Assembly (NCBI GenBank): GCA_028716845.1
Contig: JAQUPF010000010.1
Location: 1-64,000 of the forward strand
Source of the DNA: a bacterium
GTDB lineage: Bacteria > Auribacterota > Tritonobacteria > UBA1439
Direction: 5' to 3'
Length of the DNA stretch: 64,000 nucleotides
Shown here one piece after another: positions 18,418 to 27,154 of this stretch. The notes under the pieces are model-generated. The model had not been told where the DNA came from, did no database searches, and was given only the letters and a program-made list of their open reading frames with translations. The translations under genes were made by a program, and so were the position numbers. Numbering within the stretch: the stretch's first letter is position 1; every line of letters starts with the position of its first letter.

Positions 18418-20526
18418 ATGATGGGGAAGAGACGCGGGACGCTGATCGCGCTCCTCGCCGCCGTACTCGCGGCGAGGCCGGACCCGGCGGCCGCCTACAT
18501 CGGGCCGGGGGCGGGGTTCGCCTTCCTCGGCTCGTTCGTCTTCATCCTCGGGGGGCTCCTCTTCGCCCTCGCCGTCCTCCTCACCCTCCCCGCGCGGCTG
18601 CTCGCCCGTCGGATCCGGTCCCGGCGGCGGCGCGCCGCGGCGAAGGTCGGGAGGGTCGTCATCGTCGGTTTCGACGGGATGGATCCCGAGCTCGCCGAGG
18701 CGTTCATGGCGGAGGGGAAGCTGCCGAACCTGGCGCGCCTTGCCCGCGACGGCTCCTACGCCCGCCTCGGGACGACCAACCCCCCGATTTCCCCGGTCGC
18801 CTGGTCGACGTTCATGACCGGATCGGATCCCGGCAAGCACGCGATATTCGACTTCCTCCGGCGCGAGCCCGGCGGCTACCTCCCCGGCCTCTCCTCGGCG
18901 GATATCCGGCCGCCCCGGCGGTCGATCCGGCTCGGCCCCTACCGGATCCCGATCGGCAAGCCGCGCATCCGGATGCTCCGCAGGGGCGTGCCGTTCTGGA
19001 AGACGCTCGGCGAGCACGGCGTGCCGGCGGCCGTCCTCAAGGTCCCGATCACCTTCCCGCCGGAGCGGTTCCGCGGCCTGCTCCTGAGCGGCCTCTGCAC
19101 GCCCGACCTGAAGGGCTCCCAGGGGACCTTCGCCTTCTACACGAACGGCGACCGCGGCCGGAACGTGCGCACCGGCGGCTACGCCGTCCGCCTCGAGGGG
19201 CCGGGGCCGGTCTTCGAGACCGCCGTGAGCGGGCCGAGGAACCCGTTCCGGGACGACGGGGACCTGTCGATCCCGATGCGGATCACGGTCGACGCCGCCC
19301 GCCGCTCCGCCCGCCTCCGCATCGGCGCCGAGACGTTCGAGATCGCGGAGGGGGAGCTGTCGGACTGGATACCGCTCACCTTCAGGGCCCCGTTCGGCGT
19401 GAAGGTGCGGGGGATCGCGCAGGCGTACCTGCGGAGCGCCGCCCCCGCCGTCGAGCTCTACCTCTCGCCGGTCCAGATCGACCCCGAGCGGCCCTCCCTC
19501 CCCGTCTCCCACCCCGTCGCCTACTCGGTCTACCTCGCGAAGGTCCTCGGCCCCTTCGCGACCCTCGGCCTCCCGCAGGACACCTGGGCGCTCAACGAGG
19601 GGGTGCTCACCGACGAGGCGTTCCTCGAGCAGGCGTACCGCATCCACGACTGGCTCGAGGCGGCGTTCTTCCACACGCTCGCCCAGGTGCGGGAGGGGCT
19701 CGTCTGCTGCGTCTTCGACACGACGGACGTCATCCAGCACGAGTTCTGGCGGTACATCGCCCCCGGCCACCCCGCCCTTCGCGGCGGCGGCGCGTCGGGG
19801 GGGGGCGTCATCGAGGACCTCTACCGCCGGATGGACGCCCTCGTGGGGCGGCTGCGGGAGCGGCTCGGGCCCCGCGACCTCCTCCTCATCCTCTCCGACC
19901 ACGGCTTCAAGCTCTTCTCGCGCGGCTTCAACCTCAACAGCTGGCTCGTCAGGAACGGCTACCTCGTCCTCCGGGACGGCGCCGCCGTCTGCGGCGAATG
20001 GTTCGAGGGGGTCGACTGGTCGCGGACGCGCGCGTACGCCCTCGGCCTCGCGGGGCTCTTCCTCAACCGGCGCGGGCGGGAACCGCGGGGGATCGTGGAG
20101 CGGGGAGACGCGGCGGCGCTGAAGGCCGAGCTCTCGGGGAAGCTCGCGGGGCTCGTCGACGGGGAGAAGGGCGCGACGGCGATCGCCGCCGTCTACGACG
20201 CGGCCGAGATCTACAGCGGCCCCTACGCGGCGGAGGGGCCGGACCTCATCATCGGCTACGCGCCCGGCTGGCGGGTCTCGTGGGAGTCGGTGACCGGCCG
20301 GGCGACGGAGGAGATCTTCATCGACAACGAGAAGGCCTGGAGCGCCGACCACTGCATCGACCACCGGTTCGTGCCGGGGGTCTTCTTCTGCAGCGGGAGG
20401 ATCGCCTCGTCGTCGCCGCACCTGCGGGACATCGCGCCGACCGTCCTCGACCTGTTCGGCGTCGCCCCGCCGGCCTCCATGGACGGCGCCCCCCTCGGCG
20501 TCGCGGCGGCGGAGGGGCGGCCATGA
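18418..20526 (+). CDS. Membrane-anchored alkaline-phosphatase-superfamily phosphodiesterase 1
   Basis: This 702-residue protein belongs to the type I phosphodiesterase/nucleotide pyrophosphatase clan. Metal-binding Asp lies in VGFDGMDP (residues 85-90). By comparison with NPP enzymes the likely nucleophile is Ser125 in PPISPVAWS, and LILSDHGF supplies further ligands. It has an N-terminal hydrophobic segment (8-20), the motif AYIGPGAG, a TM helix (about 33-57) and then an Arg-rich stretch (60-72). By the positive-inside rule the catalytic domain would face the cytoplasm. It is clearly paralogous to the next gene (LPQDTWALNEG against MPEDTKALTNG). The start may be ATG 18418 or 18421. The substrate is unknown. 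Confidence 0.85.
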   Translation: MMGKRRGTLIALLAAVLAARPDPAAAYIGPGAGFAFLGSFVFILGGLLFALAVLLTLPARLLARRIRSRRRRAAAKVGRVVIVGFDGMDPELAEAFMAEGKLPNLARLARDGSYARLGTTNPPISPVAWSTFMTGSDPGKHAIFDFLRREPGGYLPGLSSADIRPPRRSIRLGPYRIPIGKPRIRMLRRGVPFWKTLGEHGVPAAVLKVPITFPPERFRGLLLSGLCTPDLKGSQGTFAFYTNGDRGRNVRTGGYAVRLEGPGPVFETAVSGPRNPFRDDGDLSIPMRITVDAARRSARLRIGAETFEIAEGELSDWIPLTFRAPFGVKVRGIAQAYLRSAAPAVELYLSPVQIDPERPSLPVSHPVAYSVYLAKVLGPFATLGLPQDTWALNEGVLTDEAFLEQAYRIHDWLEAAFFHTLAQVREGLVCCVFDTTDVIQHEFWRYIAPGHPALRGGGASGGGVIEDLYRRMDALVGRLRERLGPRDLLLILSDHGFKLFSRGFNLNSWLVRNGYLVLRDGAAVCGEWFEGVDWSRTRAYALGLAGLFLNRRGREPRGIVERGDAAALKAELSGKLAGLVDGEKGATAIAAVYDAAEIYSGPYAAEGPDLIIGYAPGWRVSWESVTGRATEEIFIDNEKAWSADHCIDHRFVPGVFFCSGRIASSSPHLRDIAPTVLDLFGVAPPASMDGAPLGVAAAEGRP

Positions 20527-22535
20527 GGAGATCGCTCGCCCTCCTGCTCATCCTCGCGGTCCTCGCCCCGGCGGGCTGCCGGCGCGGGGGCCGCTGGACC
20601 GGCGACCGGAAGGTCATCGTCCTCGCCTTCGACGGCATGGACCCGAGGATCGTCCGCGGGATGTTCGCCGAGGGGAAGCTGCCCAACCTCAGGGCGCTCG
20701 CCGAGCGGGGGGATTTCAGGGACCTCTGGTCGAGCGTCCCGCCCCAGAGTCCCGTCGCGTGGGCGAACTTCATCACGGGAACGAACCCCGGCGGCCACGC
20801 CATATTCGACTTCATCCATCGCGACCCGAGGACCTACCTCCCGTTCCTCTCGACCTCCGAGACGGTGCCGCCGCGGCGGACGCTCGCCGTCGGCGAGTAC
20901 ATCCTGCCCCTCTCCCGCGGCGCGGTCGTCCTCCGGCGGGAGGGGAAGGCGTTCTGGGAATACCTCGCCGAGCGCGGGGTGCCCGCGACCGTCTTCAGGA
21001 TCCCGTCCAACTTCCCGCCCGTCGCCGGCGCGGGGGAGGCCGTCTCCGGCATGGGGACGCCCGACATCGTGGGGAGTTACGGCATCTATCAGTATTTCAC
21101 GACCGACCCGTCCGACATCCCGAAGGACCCGTCCGGCGGCGAGTTCACGGTCGTCGGCCTCGGCGGGGGAGTCGTCCGCTCCCGCATCGGGGGGCCGCCG
21201 GACGCCCTCCGGAAGGGCGCCCCGAGGATGACGGTGGATTTCACGGCGCGGGTGGACCGGGAGAGCCGCGCGGCGCGGATCGACGTGGCCGGCGAGAGCG
21301 TGCTCCTCGCCCAGGGCGAGTGGAGCGACTGGGTCACGCTCCGGTTCCGCGGCGCCCCGTTCGCCGGCACCGTCTCGGGGATCTGCCGGCTGTACCTGAA
21401 GGAGGCCTCGCCGCACTTCCGCCTCTACGTGAGCCCGATCAACATCGACCCGCGGCGCCCCGCCCTCCCGATCGACGCCCCCGCCGGCTACGCGCGGCGG
21501 ATCGCCGACGAGGCGGGCCTCTTCTACACGCAGGGGATGCCGGAGGACACCAAGGCCCTGACGAACGGGACCTTCACGACGGACGAGTTCTACGTCCAGG
21601 CGCGCATGGTCCATGACGAGAGCGACCGCCTCTTCGACCACCTCTACGGGAAGTTCGACCGCGGCCTCTTCTTCTACTACTACTCGAGCTCCGACCTCGG
21701 CACCCACATCTTTTGGCACCTCCGCGACGCGGCGCATCCCGCCCACGACGCCGCGGCCCGCGCGCGGCTCGGCGACGTCATCGAGGAAATCTACGAGCGG
21801 CTCGACGGGGTCGTCGGGAAGGTCCTCGACCGGCTCGACGACGCCACCACCTTCATCGTCATGTCCGATCACGGCTTCGGCCCCTACTACAAGGGGTTCA
21901 GCCTCAACACCTGGCTCCACCGGAACGGCTACCTCGCGCTCAAGGGGGGGGCGTCGACCGGCTCCCTCTTCCAGAACGTGGACTGGTCCCGGACGCGCGC
22001 CTACGCCCTCGGTCTCAATTCCCTCTACGTCAACCTCCGCGGCAGGGAGCGGGAGGGGATCGTCGAGCCGGGGTCGGAGCGGGACGCGCTCGCGCGGGAG
22101 ATAGCGCGGCGGCTCGAGGAGGTGCGGGATCCCGAGAACGGCCTGCCCGTCGTCAGGAGGGCGCACCTCGCAGAGGAGGTCTACAGCGGCGATTTCGCGC
22201 AGCGGGCGCCCGACCTCGTCGTCGGGTACGACTGGGGCTACCGGACCTCGTGGGAGAGCGCCCTCGGCGACGTCACGGCGGACCTCATCAAGGTGTCGGA
22301 CGAGAAGTGGAGCGGCGATCACTGCGGGGCGACGGAGATCGTGCCGGGCGTGCTCTTCGCGAACAAGAGGATCCGCATCGAGCAGCCGCGCCTGTACGAC
22401 ATCACCCCGGCGATCCTCGCCGAGTTCGGGATCGAGCGGCCGGCCGGCATGACGGGGCGCAGCATCTTCGGGGAGGCCCCCGCCGCGCCGGCGAGCGGGC
22501 CGCGGGCGACGATCGGCCCGCTGCCCTATCTCTGA
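20523..22535 (+). CDS. Lipoprotein alkaline-phosphatase-superfamily phosphodiesterase 2
   Basis: This 670-residue paralogue of the preceding gene is coupled to it by ATGA. The signal peptide ends in APAGC with Cys19 as the likely lipidated residue; Pro at -3 is not ideal for a lipobox. Core motifs are LAFDGMDP, the PPQSPVAWANFITG nucleophile block (Ser), SDHGFGPYYKGFSLNTW, and a C-terminal metal site with WSGDHCG. Extracytoplasmic placement contrasts with paralogue 1. Hydrolysis or transfer on a phospho- or sulfo-ester is inferred from the fold only. The neighbours suggest work on envelope glycans or lipids. Confidence 0.84.
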   Translation: MRRSLALLLILAVLAPAGCRRGGRWTGDRKVIVLAFDGMDPRIVRGMFAEGKLPNLRALAERGDFRDLWSSVPPQSPVAWANFITGTNPGGHAIFDFIHRDPRTYLPFLSTSETVPPRRTLAVGEYILPLSRGAVVLRREGKAFWEYLAERGVPATVFRIPSNFPPVAGAGEAVSGMGTPDIVGSYGIYQYFTTDPSDIPKDPSGGEFTVVGLGGGVVRSRIGGPPDALRKGAPRMTVDFTARVDRESRAARIDVAGESVLLAQGEWSDWVTLRFRGAPFAGTVSGICRLYLKEASPHFRLYVSPINIDPRRPALPIDAPAGYARRIADEAGLFYTQGMPEDTKALTNGTFTTDEFYVQARMVHDESDRLFDHLYGKFDRGLFFYYYSSSDLGTHIFWHLRDAAHPAHDAAARARLGDVIEEIYERLDGVVGKVLDRLDDATTFIVMSDHGFGPYYKGFSLNTWLHRNGYLALKGGASTGSLFQNVDWSRTRAYALGLNSLYVNLRGREREGIVEPGSERDALAREIARRLEEVRDPENGLPVVRRAHLAEEVYSGDFAQRAPDLVVGYDWGYRTSWESALGDVTADLIKVSDEKWSGDHCGATEIVPGVLFANKRIRIEQPRLYDITPAILAEFGIERPAGMTGRSIFGEAPAAPASGPRATIGPLPYL

Positions 22536-22548
22536 GGAGGAGGCGACC

Positions 22549-22734
22549 ATGCCGAAGATCAGGATCGACGGCGATCTCTGGGCCCGGCTCGAGCGGTGCG
22601 CCGCCGGCGCGGGCTACTCGGGGACCGAGGAGTTCATCACGCACCTCCTCGAAAAGACGGTCCGCGACATCGAGCCCGGCGACGACGCCGAGCAGGTGAA
22701 GGAGAAGCTCCGGGGCCTCGGCTACCTGTCCTGA
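22549..22734 (+). CDS. Ribbon-helix-helix-like mini-protein
   Basis: This 61-residue protein has an excellent ribosome site (GAGGAGG at 22534-22540). It starts with a short strand (KIRIDGDLW) followed by two helices (ARLERCAAGAGYS, TEEFITHLLEKTV), which is the Arc/CopG ribbon-helix-helix layout. It ends EKLRGLGYLS; an LR-x-LGY tail is often seen at the C-terminus of alkaline-phosphatase-superfamily and sulfatase proteins. DNA binding is possible, so it could be a local regulator of the cluster. It could equally be a structural partner of the phosphodiesterases. The function is not known. Confidence 0.6.
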   Translation: MPKIRIDGDLWARLERCAAGAGYSGTEEFITHLLEKTVRDIEPGDDAEQVKEKLRGLGYLS

Positions 22735-22755
22735 GGCCGCCGCGGAGAGCACACC

Positions 22756-23562
22756 ATGGCCGGCGCACTGGGCATTCTCACCGCGTTGTTCGACCTGCTG
22801 CTCCTCCCGTTCCGGGGCCTGCCGCCGGCCTGGGGGGTCGGCTTCCTCTCGCTCCTCGCCGCGGCGCTCGTCCTCTGGATCTACGGGAAGGTCTCCGACC
22901 AGCGGGCGATCCGGCGGATCAAGAAGAGGGTCCAGGGGCATTTCCTCGGCATCTACCTGTTCCGCGACGATCCGGCCCAGGTCCTCCGCTCGCTCGCCAG
23001 GGTGTTCGCCGGCTCGTTCCGGTACGTGGGGTACTCGCTCGTTCCGCTCGCCGTCGTCATCGTCCCGCTGCTCCTGGCGTGCGTGCAGATGGAGCTCCGT
23101 TACGGCCGCCGCCCCCTCCTCCCGGGCGAGCGGGTCATCGTCTCCGCCGCCGTCTCCGGGCGGCGGGCCCCCGTCCTCAGGGCCTCCCCCGGGCTGGCGG
23201 TGGAGACCCCCGCCGTTCGGATCGGCGGGGGGGAGTTCGCCTGGAGGGTCCGCGCCGTCGCCGCGGGGGACGGGGCGGTCGAACTCGAGGCGGGCGGCGC
23301 CACGGTCGGCATGGACGTCCCCGTCGGGCCCGGCGCGCGGCGCATCTACCCGGTGCGGTCGAAGGGGTCCCCGCTCCGGGCGCTCCTCTCGCCGGGCCTC
23401 GCGCCGATCGCGGACGGCGCGCCGGTCGAATGGATTCGGGTGCGCTTCCCCTCGGCCTCGGTGCGCCTCTGGCGGATCGACCTCCACTGGAGCATCGCCT
23501 TCTTCCTCCTCGCGATCGTCTTCGGTCTCGCCCTCAAGCCTGTATTCGGCGTTGATTTCTAG
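22756..23562 (+). CDS. Oxa1/EMC3-like integral membrane protein, uncharacterised
   Basis: This 268-residue protein has two hydrophobic segments near the N-terminus (about 5-17 and 24-42), the basic stretch SDQRAIRRIKKRVQ, a TM near residues 95-112, a beta-rich soluble domain (about 118-235) and a last TM ending ALKPVFGVDF. The N-terminal LPPAWGVGFLSLLAAALVLW followed by a DQ and a basic helix recalls the archaeal DUF106/EMC3 branch of the Oxa1 insertase family. I see this by eye and hold it loosely. Its place between the phosphodiesterases and cysDN suggests a membrane scaffold or insertase for that system. Confidence 0.6.
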   Translation: MAGALGILTALFDLLLLPFRGLPPAWGVGFLSLLAAALVLWIYGKVSDQRAIRRIKKRVQGHFLGIYLFRDDPAQVLRSLARVFAGSFRYVGYSLVPLAVVIVPLLLACVQMELRYGRRPLLPGERVIVSAAVSGRRAPVLRASPGLAVETPAVRIGGGEFAWRVRAVAAGDGAVELEAGGATVGMDVPVGPGARRIYPVRSKGSPLRALLSPGLAPIADGAPVEWIRVRFPSASVRLWRIDLHWSIAFFLLAIVFGLALKPVFGVDF

Positions 23563-23581
23563 CCCCGTCCGCTGCTACAAT
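23552..23581 (+). promoter_or_regulatory. Promoter of cysDN
   Basis: TTGATT (23552-23557, overlapping the end of the membrane-protein gene) and TACAAT (23576-23581) are 18 bases apart, with an extended TG before the -10. Transcription should start near 23588. Confidence 0.6.
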
Positions 23582-23615
23582 GCCGCCTCCCGGCGCTGCG
23601 GGGGAGGGAGCGGTG

Positions 23616-24419
23616 ATGGACGAACTGACGGAACTCGAGAGCCGGACGATCTACGTCGTGCGGGAGGCCTACAGCAGGTTCAAGCGGATCGGCATGCTCT
23701 GGTCGATCGGCAAGGACTCCACCTCCCTCCTCTGGATGTGCCGGAAGGCGTTCTTCGGGAAGATCCCGTTCCCCGTCATCCACATCGACACCGGCTACAA
23801 GTTCAGGGAGATCTACGAGTTCCGGGACCGCTACGCCAGGGAGTGGGGCCTCGACCTCATGGTCGCGAGGAACGAGAAGGCGCTCGCGGCCGGGACGGGC
23901 CCGGAGACCGGCAGCAAGCTCGACTGCTGCCACGCGCTCAAGACGCAGGCGCTGATCGATTTCATCGCGGCGCACCGGCTCGACGCCATCCTCCTCGGGA
24001 TACGACGCGACGAGCACGGCATCCGGTCGAAGGAGCGCTATTTCTCGCCCCGGGACGAGCGGTTCCAGTGGGACTACCAGAACCAGCCCCCGGAGCTCTG
24101 GGACCAGTTCAAGTCGAGCACCGAGGGCCACCACCACCTGCGGGTCCACCCGATCCTGCACATGACCGAGCTCGACATCTGGCGCTACGTCGAGCGGGAG
24201 GGGATCCCGATCGTCGACCTCTACTTCGCGAAGAACGGCGCCCGGTACCGGTCGATCGGCTGCGCCTGCTGCTGCTCCACCGTCGAGTCCGAGGCGGACA
24301 CCGTCGACAAGATCATCCATGAAATCGCCACCACAGACGTCTCCGAGCGGGCGGGGAGGGCCCAGGACAAGGAGAACGCCTACACGATGCAGAAACTCCG
24401 GGCGCTCGGCTACATGTAA
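23616..24419 (+). CDS. cysD: Sulfate adenylyltransferase subunit 2 (CysD-like)
   Basis: CysD makes adenosine 5'-phosphosulfate from ATP and sulfate, powered by GTP hydrolysis in CysN. I chose the ATG at 23616, which follows GGGAGGGAG; upstream in-frame codons lie at the promoter. The 267-residue protein has the PP-loop SIGKDS (residues 30-35), HIDTGYKFREIYEFRD, KLDCCHALKTQAL, LLGIRRDEHGIRSKER and FSPRDE. The C-terminus TMQKLRALGYM resembles the usual basic-x-x-GYF end that docks on CysN. One block reads GCACCCSTVES where E. coli has GCWPLTGAVES, which gives an unusual cysteine cluster at 24261-24278. Confidence 0.9.
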   Translation: MDELTELESRTIYVVREAYSRFKRIGMLWSIGKDSTSLLWMCRKAFFGKIPFPVIHIDTGYKFREIYEFRDRYAREWGLDLMVARNEKALAAGTGPETGSKLDCCHALKTQALIDFIAAHRLDAILLGIRRDEHGIRSKERYFSPRDERFQWDYQNQPPELWDQFKSSTEGHHHLRVHPILHMTELDIWRYVEREGIPIVDLYFAKNGARYRSIGCACCCSTVESEADTVDKIIHEIATTDVSERAGRAQDKENAYTMQKLRALGYM

Positions 24420-24426
24420 GACCGCA

Positions 24427-24454
24427 GTTTCTCGTTTCGAGTTTCTCGTTCCAG
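24427..24454 (+). repeat. Short tandem 14-base repeat between cysD and cysN
   Basis: Two near-identical units, GTTTCTCGTTTCGA and GTTTCTCGTTCCAG, stand head to tail. The composition is AT-richer than the flanking genes. The unit recalls the other AT-rich spacer repeats in the window but is not the same sequence. Confidence 0.55.
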
Positions 24455-24478
24455 CCGCCCGGAGAGGGGGGTGACGGC

Positions 24479-25717
24479 ATGGCGAAGCGCGAGAGCATGA
24501 AGATCGTCATCGTGGGGCACGTGGACCACGGCAAGTCCACCCTCATCGGCAGGCTCCTCTACGACACCGGCTCCCTCCCGCCCGACCGGCTCGACGTCAT
24601 CCGCCGGACCTGCGAGGAGATGGGCCGGCCGGTCGAGTTCGCCTTCGTCATGGACCACCTGCAGGAGGAGCGGGAGCGGGGCATCACGATCGACACCGCC
24701 CAGACCTTCTTCCGGACCGCCACGCGGGACTACGTCATCATCGACGCCCCCGGCCACCGGGAGTTCATGAAGAACATGATCACCGGGGCGAGCCAGGCGC
24801 AGACGTCGATCCTCGTCGTGGACGCGCGCGAGGGGATGATGGAGCAGACGAGGCGGCACGCCTACGTCCTCGGGATGCTGAACCTGCGGCGGAACATCCT
24901 CGTCATCAACAAGATGGACCTCGTCGGGTGGAGCGCGGAACGGTTCGAGGAGGTCCGGCGCGAGATCACCGCCTTCCTCCGGCGCCTCGACATCCTCCCC
25001 GCCGCCGCCGTCCCCGTCTCGGGGACGATGGGGGACAACTTCGCCGGCCGCTCGGAGCGGATGCCCTGGTACGGCGGGCCGACCGTCTTCGAGGCGCTCG
25101 ACGCCCTCGAGCGGGACGCGGACATCGCGGCGCTGCCGCTCCGCCTGCCCGTCCAGGACGTCTACGAGCGGGAGGAGGGCCGGATCGTCGCCGGCAGGGT
25201 CGAATCGGGGACGCTCGCCGAGGGGGACGAGCTCCTGCTCCTCCCCGCCGGCAGGGCGGTCCGGGTCGCGCGGATCCTCGAGTTCGGGCGGGAGCGCCGC
25301 GCGGCGGAGGCGGGGGAGAGCGTCGGCATCATCCTGGAGGGGGACGGCGGGGCGGCGCGGGGCGACGTACTGAGCGCGGCGGGCGACCGTCCGCGCGTGG
25401 ACGACGTGCTCGCCGCGAACCTCTTCTGGATGTCCCCGCGCGAGTTCCGCCCGGCCGAGCGGCTCACCTTCAGGGCGAACACGCAGGAGGCGCCCTGCCG
25501 CATCGAGGCGATCAGGCGGCGGATCGACTCATCGACGCTCGAGTGCATCGAGGAGGACGCCGCCGTCCTCCGCGAGACCGAGGTCGGCGAGGTCCGCATC
25601 CGTACCGGGCGGCGGGTGGCGTTCGAGCTCTTCTCCGCCATCCCGGAGATGGGCCGGTTCGTCCTCGAGCGCGACAACGACATCGTCGCCGGCGGGATCA
25701 TCACGCACGGCGCCTGA
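24479..25717 (+). CDS. cysN: Sulfate adenylyltransferase subunit 1 (CysN-like GTPase)
   Basis: This EF-Tu-like GTPase drives CysD. The 412-residue protein has P-loop GHVDHGKST (13-21), the switch region RGITIDTAQ, DAPGH, and NKMD for guanine recognition, followed by two beta-barrel domains. There is no fused APS kinase, and no cysC or cysH lies in the window. The fate of APS (reduction or PAPS-dependent sulfation) is therefore open. The 59-base gap to cysD contains the tandem repeat. Its neighbours are phosphodiesterase-superfamily enzymes, not assimilatory reductases, which suggests sulfate activation for surface modification. Confidence 0.9.
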   Translation: MAKRESMKIVIVGHVDHGKSTLIGRLLYDTGSLPPDRLDVIRRTCEEMGRPVEFAFVMDHLQEERERGITIDTAQTFFRTATRDYVIIDAPGHREFMKNMITGASQAQTSILVVDAREGMMEQTRRHAYVLGMLNLRRNILVINKMDLVGWSAERFEEVRREITAFLRRLDILPAAAVPVSGTMGDNFAGRSERMPWYGGPTVFEALDALERDADIAALPLRLPVQDVYEREEGRIVAGRVESGTLAEGDELLLLPAGRAVRVARILEFGRERRAAEAGESVGIILEGDGGAARGDVLSAAGDRPRVDDVLAANLFWMSPREFRPAERLTFRANTQEAPCRIEAIRRRIDSSTLECIEEDAAVLRETEVGEVRIRTGRRVAFELFSAIPEMGRFVLERDNDIVAGGIITHGA

Positions 25718-25721
25718 CCGC

Positions 25722-25739
25722 GGCGGGGCCGGTCCCGCC
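25722..25739 (+). terminator. GC-rich hairpin after cysN
   Basis: GGCGGG (25722-25727) can pair with CCCGCC (25734-25739) across a six-base loop, just after the cysN stop. No T-run follows, so termination is uncertain. Confidence 0.3.
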
Positions 25740-25762
25740 CCGTCGTCCATGAGGTGTCCCCG

Positions 25763-27049
25763 ATGACAACGGTTCCGCGGGCGGTCATCATCGGCCTCGA
25801 CGGCGTCCCCCACCGGCTCATCGAGCGGTACGCCTCAGACGGGACGATGCCGAACCTCGGGAGAATCCTTTCGAGGGGGACACTCCGGAAGATGGCCTCC
25901 TCCGTCCCGGACGTCTCCTGCGTCGCCTGGAGCACGGTCATCACCGGGAAGAACGCGGGCGAGCACGGCGTCTACGGCTTCATGAACCTCAGGCCCGGCA
26001 CGTACCGGTTCTCGTTCCCCACCTTCGACGACCTGGGGGCGCGCCCCTTCTGGGAGGAGATGCCGGGGCGCCGCGCCGCCGTCATCAACGTCCCCGGCAC
26101 CTACCCGGCGCGGGAGATGAACGGGGCGCTCATCTCCGGCTTCGTCGCCCTCGACCTCGCGAAGGCGACGCACCCGAAGGCCCTCGTCCCGGAACTGGAG
26201 CGGATCGGCTACCGGATCGACGTGGACGCCTCGAAGGGCCACTCGGACATGGACGCCTTCCTCCGCGACCTCGCGGAGGAGACCGAATCGAAGGTGCGGG
26301 CGTACCGGCACCTGTGGGAGCGGGGGCCGTGGGACGTCTTCTTCCTCGTCTTCACGGGGACCGACCGCCTCGGCCATTTCCTCTTCGAGGCGTTCGACGA
26401 CGGGCGGCACCCGTACGCGGCGGCGTTCCGCGCCCACTTCGCGAGGATCGACGAGGTCCTCGGGGAGATCGAGGGGAGGGCCGGCGGCGACGGCCTCTTC
26501 ATGATGCTCTCCGACCACGGCTTCGGCCCGATCGGGCGGGAGGTCAACGTCAACCGCTTCCTCGCGGAGCGGGGATTCCTCCGCGTCGTCGACCCGTCCC
26601 CGGACTCGTTCGAGGGGGTGGGGGAGGGATCGAGGGCGTTCGCGCTCGACCCCTGCCGCGTGTACGTGCACCTCGCCGGCCGCTATCCGAGGGGCCGCGT
26701 GCCTCCCGCCGACCGGGAGCGGGTCGCCGAGGAGGTCGCCGCGGCGTTCGGGGATCTCCGGATCGACGGGAGGCCCGTCGCGCGCCGGATCTGCCGGCGC
26801 GCCGAAACCTTTTCGGGGCCGCACCTCGACGCCGCCCCCGACCTCGTCGTCCTCCCCCACCGCGGCTTCGACCTGAAGGCCCGCCTCGCCGCGCCGCAGC
26901 TCGTCTCGAGGGGCGCCTTCACCGGGGCGCACACGCAGGACGACGCCTTCCTCTTCCTGCGGTCGGGCGCGATCCCGGAATCGGCGATCCCCGCCGCTCC
27001 CTGGGTGGGCGACGTGCGCGGCCTCATCGAGCGGGGAATCGCCCGCTAG
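25763..27049 (+). CDS. Cytosolic alkaline-phosphatase-superfamily phosphodiesterase 3
   Basis: This 428-residue enzyme of the same clan as the two upstream paralogues has no signal peptide or TM segment. The ATG at 25763 is spaced well from GAGG; the GTG at 25754 is the alternative. Motifs are IIGLDGVP, PDVSCVAWSTVITGK (probable Ser nucleophile), FTGTDRLGHFLFEAF, MLSDHGFGP and a C-terminal His in TGAHTQDDAF. It belongs to the subgroup often annotated as nucleotide pyrophosphatase or predicted AP-superfamily phosphohydrolase. It is 45 bases behind cysN and may act on a soluble intermediate of the same pathway. Confidence 0.83.
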   Translation: MTTVPRAVIIGLDGVPHRLIERYASDGTMPNLGRILSRGTLRKMASSVPDVSCVAWSTVITGKNAGEHGVYGFMNLRPGTYRFSFPTFDDLGARPFWEEMPGRRAAVINVPGTYPAREMNGALISGFVALDLAKATHPKALVPELERIGYRIDVDASKGHSDMDAFLRDLAEETESKVRAYRHLWERGPWDVFFLVFTGTDRLGHFLFEAFDDGRHPYAAAFRAHFARIDEVLGEIEGRAGGDGLFMMLSDHGFGPIGREVNVNRFLAERGFLRVVDPSPDSFEGVGEGSRAFALDPCRVYVHLAGRYPRGRVPPADRERVAEEVAAAFGDLRIDGRPVARRICRRAETFSGPHLDAAPDLVVLPHRGFDLKARLAAPQLVSRGAFTGAHTQDDAFLFLRSGAIPESAIPAAPWVGDVRGLIERGIAR

Positions 27050-27109
27050 GGTCAACCGTCCCGCCGGTGCCCGGCCGATCTGCGTGGTAGCGGCCGGGGC
27101 GCAATCTGA

Positions 27110-27115
27110 TACAAT
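27110..27115 (+). promoter_or_regulatory. -10 box before the UDP-sugar dehydrogenase gene
   Basis: TACAAT with an extended TG (CTGATACAAT) lies 39 bases before the ATG. No convincing -35 is seen. Confidence 0.4.
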
Positions 27116-27154
27116 AGCCGCCGTCCGGCACCGTCTCCACGGAAGGAACGCGCG

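Noticed and set aside
24427-24454. CRISPR repeat
   Set aside because: Only two adjacent 14-base units without spacers and no cas genes nearby.
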